A stretch of 64,000 nt of DNA from Bidens hawaiensis (Eukaryota; Streptophyta; Magnoliopsida; Asterales; Asteraceae): positions 308,988-372,987 of the forward strand of contig JAIQDT010002045.1 of NCBI GenBank assembly GCA_021521415.1, written 5' to 3'. The notes under the pieces are model-generated. The model saw nothing but the letters and a program-made list of their open reading frames with translations. It had not been told where the DNA came from and did not search any database. Of the stretch, positions 57,622-64,000 are shown piece after piece. A program made the position numbers and the translations under genes. Within the stretch, counting starts at the first letter, position 1; the number at the start of each line of letters is the position of its first letter.

Positions 57622-60600
57622 GTACTCAGTATATCCCACCAATAGCAATGCCATGGTAGGGTCTGAGGAGGGTAAGATGTAGACAGCCTTACCTCTATCC
57701 CATAGGGATAGAGAGGCTGCTTCCGGTGAGACCCCCGGCTCGATAGTAGTTTTGCATCAAGCCTTGGACATAAGGCACATAGCACTCAATCATCGGGACA
57801 CCGGCTGATCGGTGCATGTGCCCTTGTCTTTCGGCTATCAACGCCACCACATGATGCCTGATTAACCTTCCGCCACTTTTAACGTTATTTTCACGAGATT
57901 AGTAAAATAACGTCAAAATTAGTGCAATTTTACTTTTGCCCACCCGAGGGTTCACACATATATACATTATATGCGCGCACCGCAAGCAGGGCGTATCTAT
58001 CTGCATTGAAGTGGTTTAAAATTTTAGTAATAATCATGTTGATGTTTTCTAATTTTATTTACTTATATTTTCTAACTAATTGAAATCTAACATTAGGTAC
58101 TGGAAGCTTCAAAGCGTCTGCGTGTGAAAGAACACTCGGTTGTTGATGGATCAGGAAATGTTTTCCAAATAGCTGCACCTGTTGAATGCAAGGGCATTGT
58201 TGGAAGTGATGATAGGTAATTTCTGTTCACAATACTCGAATTACTATTTTACGATGTCCCATTAATTATATACTGACTGAATTTATTTGCACAGGCACTA
58301 TCTTTTAGACCTGATGCGCGTCACTCCTCGTGATGCAAATTACGCAGGACCAAATTCCAAGTTTTGCATTTTGAGGCCTGAATTAATCACCGCCTATTGC
58401 CAGGTAATATTTTAATATATTTTATAAAAACACTATTGAATATTTATGGCACATGTGATTAATGTATGGCCATGTTAAAAGGCTGAAGCAGCAAAGAATG
58501 TAAAAGCTAAACCTGAGCCAGAGGATGCATCTAAATCTGTAGATTTTTCAAAAGACGATATTGTCGAACAAGTTGATCAAGCGGATACTACCAAAACACC
58601 TGAAACAACTGACCCTAAACCAGTAAAGCATACTTTAAGCCGTAGTATATTTTTTTTATCATGTATTTCAAGTAAATATATTTAATGTTGCTTTGCCTAT
58701 ATTTCCTTTGCAGGATGAGTCAGTAGAAAAGAAGGTCGTTGAAGACTCGGGTTCCAAGGACGCTGATGTGGCTGATAAGTCTGATGATATACGGTTTAAC
58801 CCTAATGTGTTTACTGATTTCAAATTGGCTGGAAGTCCTGAGGTAATATTTTCTTTGCGGACTTGGCACAAAGTGTAATTAAACACATACAACCTTCTAA
58901 AGACCAAATATATGAATACTGCAGAAGTAATATGTAACACAAAAATTATATTTTTTAACTCAATCTGACTCGTTTATTGAAATATTAACAGCAGATTGCT
59001 GCTGATGAAGAAAGTGTACGGAAAGTGAGTTCATATCTGAAAGAAACCGTGCTTCCCAAATTCATTCAAGATCTTTGCACACTTGAGGTTTCGCCAATGG
59101 ACGGTCAAACGTTGACCGAAGCGCTACATGCTCATGGAATTAACGTTCGTTATATTGGCAAAGTAAGATAATTTAGCAAACTTCAAAGTAAATGAAAATT
59201 ATTATTTATTTTTGTTATTGAAAATATAATAATAATTTTGGAATATTTACAGATAGCTGATGGTACCAAGCACTTGCCCCATTTATGGGATATTTGCTCT
59301 AATGAGATAATCGTTAGATGTGCAAAACACATCCTCAAGGTCAGTAAGACAATCTTTTATATTTATTAAATCTATTTTGCCACTATTTGTTTGTCTTTAA
59401 ACGGTGTATTAATATTTTTATCTTTGTTATACAGGATATGTTGAGAGATACAGCAGATCATGATATTGGACACGCAATTGCTCATTTCCTTAACTGTTTA
59501 TTTGGAGATTGCCAAACGGCATCTGGGAAAGGCGTTAATAATAATGTGCAGTCAAAAAATCAGAAGAAGGTCAGTATTAACTCTCAAAATCAATAAAAAA
59601 TACAAACTGAAATGAAAATTTTCAAGATTTACGACCTATGTTAGCTGAAGTTTTGGTACTAATTCATGTAACTTGTAACAAACCAGGATGTTTTGGCGGG
59701 AAAATCGGCAAAGGGGCACTCGAGGTTGAAGGTTGGTGGTGTAGCTACTAAAAAGCAAGCATCTTGCATGAATCTCAGTTCTGAAAGTTTGTGGGCTAAC
59801 ATTCTTGAATTTGCAAAGGCTAAGTACCAGGTAATATAATGTTATATATATTTTTTTAATTAGTCTTTTAATGCCATTTCAATGTTTTTTAATTCAAGTT
59901 TTTGATTTACAGTTTGAATTGCCAGAAGACGCGAGGTCACGTGTGAAAAAGATTTCGGTTATTCGTAACCTCTGCCTGAAGGTATTAGCCTTTGCAAATT
60001 TAAAGTATTTCAAATATGAATATTTCTTATTAATTTTTATACATGTTAAATTGTTTTTCTTTTTACAGGTTGGGGTAGCCGTAGCTGCCAAAAAATATGA
60101 CCTTAGTGCAGGAACACCGTTCCAAACATCAGATATATTAAATCTTCAACCTGTTGTAAAACATTTGATACCCGTTTGCCAAGAAGCAAAGCATCTTGTG
60201 GAAACCGGGAAGGTCCAGCTGGCAGAGGTTTGCAAAGTTCATTCTCAGCTCATCATAATATAGATATTAATTATGAAAACATCTTCTTATGATGACTATT
60301 ATATATAGCAGTTATTATTATTCCTTGTATAAACTGCTGTCACATACTTGCAGGGAATGCTTAACGAAGCCTACAATTTATTTACAGAAGCATTTACAAT
60401 TCTTCAACAGGTACGTGTTTGTTTCGTCACGCATAATATTAATTTTTAAATCTTGTAAAATTATTTTCTTATCTTTATTCAATTATTATTTACAGGTTAC
60501 TGGTCCAATGCACCGTGAGGTTGCTAACTGCTGCCGGTATGATTTTATACTTTTACTAGTAACAATCTTGATTGAATTTTGTGTAAAAGTGGCAAGTTCA

Positions 60601-62614
60601 ATCCGTTCAGTAATGAACTGGTCGATTCTAGTAACGTGCCAAATGGGTAAAATAAAAAGTTTAACCCAACGATTGGAAGTCACTTTATGCATATAACTTT
60701 GTAAACTACTTTATTCAGAAGATAAGAATATTTTGTATAAGTTATAGCGTTGGTAATCAAATTCCACATTTTTAATATATATAAAGTTTAAAAAAAAAGA
60801 AAAATCAGAGTCCATAGGACCACCTCTAGTTTTCAGAGCATTTTTTGTTTTTTTTTTTCCAATCTTTTTGTTGAAAGATTTTTGTTTATAATGAGAATAT
60901 CAATTATCTTATAACTAAAGATTTATTTTTTTCTTAAATATAGTTACCTTGCAATGGTTCTTTATCATGCTGGAGACATGGCTTCAGCCATTATGCAACA
61001 ACACAAAGAACTTATCATAAACGAACGGTGCCTCGGTCTCGACCACCCCGACACGGCTCACAGGTACCATTAAAGACTCAATTTCATTTCTTTATCACAT
61101 GTGTGTGTCATGTGACCATAAACTCACTTTAAATCTTTTACAGTTATGGAAACATGGCCCTGTTTTACCACGGGCTCAACCAATCAGAGCTTGCATTAAG
61201 ACACATGTCTCGTGCTCTGCTATTATTGAGTTTATCATCAGGCCCCGATCATCCGGATGTGGCTGCAACTTATATTAACGTTGCCATGATGTATCAAGAT
61301 ATAGGGAAAATGAATACGGCTCTTCGGTACTTGCAAGAAGCGTTAAAGAAAAACGAGAGGCTTTTGGGTGAAGAACATATTCAGACTGCTGTATGCTATC
61401 ATGCACTTGCTATTGCGTTTAACTGTGTCGGTGCTTATAAGCTCTCTCATCAGGCATGTGCTTCAAATTATTTTTTAGCGTTAACTTTTTTTTACATAAC
61501 TGTTAATGTTATTTGTGATTAATGTTTTGTTGTTTAACAGCATGAAAAGAAGATGTATGATACACTTGTGAAGCAGCTTGGAGAGGATGACTCAAGGACT
61601 CGCGATTCTGAGAATTGGATGAAAACTTTTAAAGCTCGTGAAACGCAGGTAAAAATTTGTTTTTTTAATGCTTTTTTATTTATAGTTAGTTACACAAAGT
61701 CTCTGTGGCTTGTTTAAGTTATATCTTTGAGGTCATAACTTTAAAAAAATGCAACATGTTTGGGTTATAACATTAACTCTCGCTAAAGGGTCTGTGAATA
61801 ACATTTTATAGTTAAAGACTCTAAAAATGTTACTTTTGTTAAACCATTGTAGTCCAGATGGTTTGCCAAAAGGGTAAAATGGTCATTATATTACACAAAC
61901 TTGACAGAATTTAGTGTTTGAACCCAAACATGTTACAGATTGAATTATAACTTTTTAAAGCTAGACCTTGAATGTGGTACATTTGTCAAAACCACATGGA
62001 CTATTTGTGTAATCAACGCTTTAGTTAATGATTATTTATATTAATTTGTTTCGTGATAATATGACAATAGTTGAATGCACAAAAGCAAAAAGGACAAGCT
62101 GTAAATGCGCTTTCCGCCCAACAAGCCATCGAACTTATAAAGGTATGCTAACAGATAAAAATATACATAAATATTGTAAAATATTATTTCATCACAACTA
62201 ACGTCATCGTTTGTACAACAGGCTCACCCTGATTTGATACAAGCATTCCAGGCGGCATCTGGCGGAGCTTCCGGCAGCGGTGGCAACACTGCAGTAGGCG
62301 GTGAAAACTTTGCTCGAGGCGGCAGAGGTGTTGACGAGAGATCTGCTCGTGCGGTTGCAGAGGCGAGGAAGAAAGCTGCCGCCAGGGGATTATTAATCCG
62401 ACCACACGGTGTTCCTGTCCAGGCTATGCCGCCACTCACCCAACTCCTCAACATAATAAACTCGGGCATGTTACCCGAGAACGCTGCCAGTCAAGACACC
62501 AACGGAGCGCAAAACCCCGAGGCAACTAAAGTTGACCAAGGTCAAGCACCGGTCGGGTTAGGGGCAGGGTTAGGTCCCTTGGACCCCAAGAAAGCGAACC
62601 CGAGCCAGAAGTGA
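52904..62614 (+). CDS. FMT: CLU / FRIENDLY clustered-mitochondria protein
   Basis: 28 coding exons join in frame to about 1391 residues, close to the Arabidopsis FRIENDLY length. The cytosolic protein controls mitochondrial distribution and binds mRNAs for mitochondrial proteins. Coding exons start at 52904, 53580, 53728, 54003, 54231, 54878, 55164, 55340, 56274, 56498, 56928, 58097, 58295, 58482, 58714, 58995, 59253, 59435, 59687, 59913, 60069, 60354, 60496, 60944, 61144, 61541, 62071 and 62222. Domains: Ala-rich N-terminus (1-90); CLU-N (about 90-240: [40 protein letters not shown]); CLU domain (about 300-690: [75 protein letters not shown]); eIF3-like central part (about 770-1020); TPRs (about 1026-1240: [40 protein letters not shown]); Gly-rich tail. 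No lesions. One GC-AG intron and one tandem acceptor. Confidence 0.95.
54398..54850. mobile_element. hAT-like MITE in CLU intron 5
   Basis: Alternating GTTCGTTT and ACATAAACGAAC motifs with a right end reading, reverse-complemented, AGGCTTGTAAACGAAAACC, related to the element in the TNL intron at 34374-34873. Confidence 0.4.
55556..56230. repeat. Diverged tandem repeats in CLU intron 8
   Basis: About five units, mostly 115-125 bp, each with GTGTGCCCAAGATCACAAAAAG-like, ATTTCAATAAAATGCTTT-like and ACACTTTG(C/T)ACGACTTTT-like parts. Anchor phrases fall near 55608, 55808, 55931, 56046 and 56171; the first spacing is longer. Confidence 0.7.
57563..57993 (-). mobile_element. SINE-like retroposon in CLU intron 11
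   Basis: 431 bp on the minus strand, ending in a long (ATG)n tail (57563-57621) and flanked by the 17-bp direct repeat TATCTATCTGCATTGAA (57546-57562 and 57994-58010). Long target duplication and 3' simple repeat are hallmarks of target-primed retroposition. The body shares GAGCCGGGGGTCTCACCG, GTAAGGCTGTCTACATCTTA and ATACTGAGTACGATGATG with the copy at 23806-23968. No clear Pol III boxes were identified. Confidence 0.8.
61454..61540 (+). other. GC-AG intron of the CLU gene
   Basis: The intron between LSHQ and HEKK starts with GC (CAG|GCATGT) and ends TTTAACAG. Taking this site keeps the frame and the conserved protein sequence; GT alternatives nearby do not. Confidence 0.85.
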
Positions 62615-63241
62615 GGTCGGTTTAAGATTTTCTAACGTTTAGTAAAACTAGCGCTGGCTCGGGCTTTTTGGTCCCGGGGGTATTGAGTTAATTGTGTTGG
62701 TGCATTCCAAAGGATTTGAGAGAATTTCATTCTTTTTTTTTTTTTGTTTTTTTTTTTAATAATTATTGGCCATAAAACTGTAGTATGGGGCAGGCATCAT
62801 CTAGTGTTTACAGTTGTATTTTTGGTGCATGTAAAACTTCACAAAGCTTTTGAAGGATTTAAACAGTGTTTTTTATCTAGCATCAAATTTGAGTTTTTGT
62901 TGATCATAGATTTTAAACTCCTTTTTTGTTATTATTTTTCAAATTTTAAAGGGAGCTGCAAAGTTATAAAAGATTCAGCATACTAGAAAACAATCTAAAT
63001 CATTGATATTATCAGGGTTAAGAATCAATACAAATGATTGTGCTAAACCATTAATATCTACACTAATTGCTTGCCACTTCAATACCGTTTTCTAGTAGAG
63101 TCATGGTGTGCACTACTAAGATGTTTCTCAATATCAAACTTGTATTGGGCGGCAGTACTGACTTCTTCAGTACCAATACTTTTAACGATACCAAAATAAT
63201 TATGAGTATCAATTATGGTTCTTTGGGGCTACAGTTGTATG
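62615..63241. other. CLU 3' UTR and spacer
   Basis: T-rich 3' flank with a poly-T/TTTTTG stretch near 62730-62758. Nothing further recognised. Confidence 0.4.
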
Positions 63242-63319
63242 TTAGTTTCATGCGGTGGCGGGTCAATCATTTTTATTATATTAGTTTCATGCGGTGGCGG
63301 GTCAATCATTTTTATTATA
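63242..63319. repeat. Exact 39-bp tandem duplication
   Basis: Units at 63242-63280 and 63281-63319 are identical, each beginning TTAGTTTCATGCGGTGGCGG. Recent slippage or misassembly. Confidence 0.9.
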
Positions 63320-63342
63320 TGATATGTAGTGGTGGACCCATG

Positions 63343-64000
63343 TAGGGATGATCATTCAAACCGGTTCCTGGAACCGAATCGGAACCGAACCGGTTCCTAC
63401 CCGTTTTTGGTAGGAACCGGACCCTATCTGATTCAATCCGATGATCCAGGACCGGTTCTTGAATTTTTGAGTTGGGCCGGGTAGGAACCGGAACCGAACC
63501 GGAACCGGTTCTGGAACCGAACCGGTTGGAACCGGTTAGGAACCGGTTCTAGCCGTTATAACCATTCTAGCCGTTGGAACCTGGTTTTATGGCCGTTTTT
63601 TGACCGTTGGGGTCAAAAATGGCCGTTTTTTGGCTCCCCCAATCACCCCACTACTAGTATAAATATGTATTTGGTGTCATGGGTTCATCACAACACTCAA
63701 AACGCAAACCCGAACGCAAAAAAATACAAAAAAACGCTATTACAACGTTTTGAGTTCTCTAATCTCTTGTTTTCTCTTCTTCTATATTCATATTTGTTGT
63801 TATGGCTGCCTCACAATCATCGGTTGGTCAAGGTTCCATCGCCGAACCAAGTTTCGTTCGTATTGTACCTCATAATCGTAATCAAGAGATTTGGTGCAAT
63901 TGGGATTTGGTTGAATTGAGTGACCATTCAATGAAGGCTCGGTGCAAGTTTTGTGGGATTTATTTAAACCCAATTTCGAATTCAAATTTGAAGAAAACAC
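63343..64000 (+). mobile_element. hAT transposon, 5' end (runs off the window)
   Basis: Starts TAGGGATGATCATTCAAACC, like the TAGGG(A/G)TG ends of plant hAT elements, followed by a 200-bp subterminal region packed with ACCGGTT palindromes, a TATAAATA at about 63658-63665 and a transposase-like reading frame. The other end and the target duplication are outside the window. Confidence 0.7.
63802..64000 (+). CDS. hAT transposase, N-terminal BED zinc finger (partial)
   Basis: Open from ATG 63802 to the window edge (66 codons): MAASQSSVGQGSIAEPSF, then EIWCNWDLVELSDHSMKARC and KFCGIYLNPISNSNLKK. W..WDLVE...ARCKFCG is the start of a BED-type zinc finger as in RICESLEEPER-like plant hAT transposases; the two Cys are seen, the His pair would follow. 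The downstream dimerisation and catalytic parts are not in the window, so integrity is unknown. Confidence 0.75.
   Translation, partial: MAASQSSVGQGSIAEPSFVRIVPHNRNQEIWCNWDLVELSDHSMKARCKFCGIYLNPISNSNLKKT

Noticed and set aside
57549..57785. Frame with a run of Met on the minus strand
   Set aside because: It is the (ATG)n tail of the SINE-like retroposon.
63242..63319. Possible CRISPR-like or regulatory direct repeat
   Set aside because: Only two adjacent units with no spacer in a plant genome; simple tandem duplication.

Overview
The window is nuclear DNA of a dicot plant: AT-rich, with intron-bearing genes, low gene density and many nested transposons. Style of the genes and repeats (TIR-NBS-LRR type, Tat and copia retroelements, AACCGGTT-rich hAT end) suggests the daisy family (Asteraceae), but that is an inference. 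Only three host genes look intact: a 2-oxoglutarate/Fe(II) dioxygenase of the SRG1-like group (5350-7829, four exons, 358 residues), cytosolic ribosomal protein eL6 (22311-23718, four coding exons, 233 residues) and a CLU/FRIENDLY clustered-mitochondria protein (52904-62614, 28 coding exons, about 1391 residues).

Layout. 1-1361: 3' part of a broken MCTP gene (C2 domains plus membrane segments). 2321-5186: a Helitron, a second Helitron end and a PIF/Harbinger-derived element. 5350-15044: dioxygenase gene and a tandem second copy, damaged by a 233-bp insertion in exon 1, a one-LTR copia element in intron 2 and a 3' frameshift. 15881-20092: three non-autonomous DNA elements and a second, inverted Helitron that carries two of them. 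20492-23968: an exon-like fragment, the eL6 gene and a retroposon fragment. 25665-26661: polygalacturonase-inhibitor (PGIP) pseudogene. 27355-38805: a TIR-NBS-LRR (TNL) resistance-gene pseudogene, split by a complete copia element in the TIR exon and by a 1.9-kb solo-LTR-like insertion in the LRR part. 38945-39955: scraps of TNL, copia and LINE. 39968-50811: a 5'-truncated Ty3/gypsy Tat element. 52904-62614: the CLU gene. 63343-64000: start of a hAT transposon running off the window.

The most unusual item is the Tat element. Between its pol genes (minus strand) and its 3' LTR it carries two tandem, diverged, antisense genes (41341-44247 and 44738-47428, plus strand) of the putative gypsy-type transposon protein family. 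Both have introns at matching places, and each has its own promoter-like block: an ACGTG(G/T)C motif, a hairpin centred 61 bp further on and TATAAATA 73 bp further on, with identical spacing in the two copies. The LTR itself carries GACACGTGTC palindromes upstream of its TATA box. The element therefore looks like a retrotransposon with an embedded, independently transcribed, duplicated gene.

Other strong evolutionary signals are target-site duplications (TAAAC around the TNL copia; ACATT around the dioxygenase copia; 17 bp around a retroposon in CLU intron 11; 9 bp around a MULE-like MITE), a GC-AG intron and a tandem acceptor in CLU, and templated filler DNA at the truncated end of the Tat element. 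All coordinates for spliced genes are manual readings of splice sites and reading frames; no alignment or database search was run.
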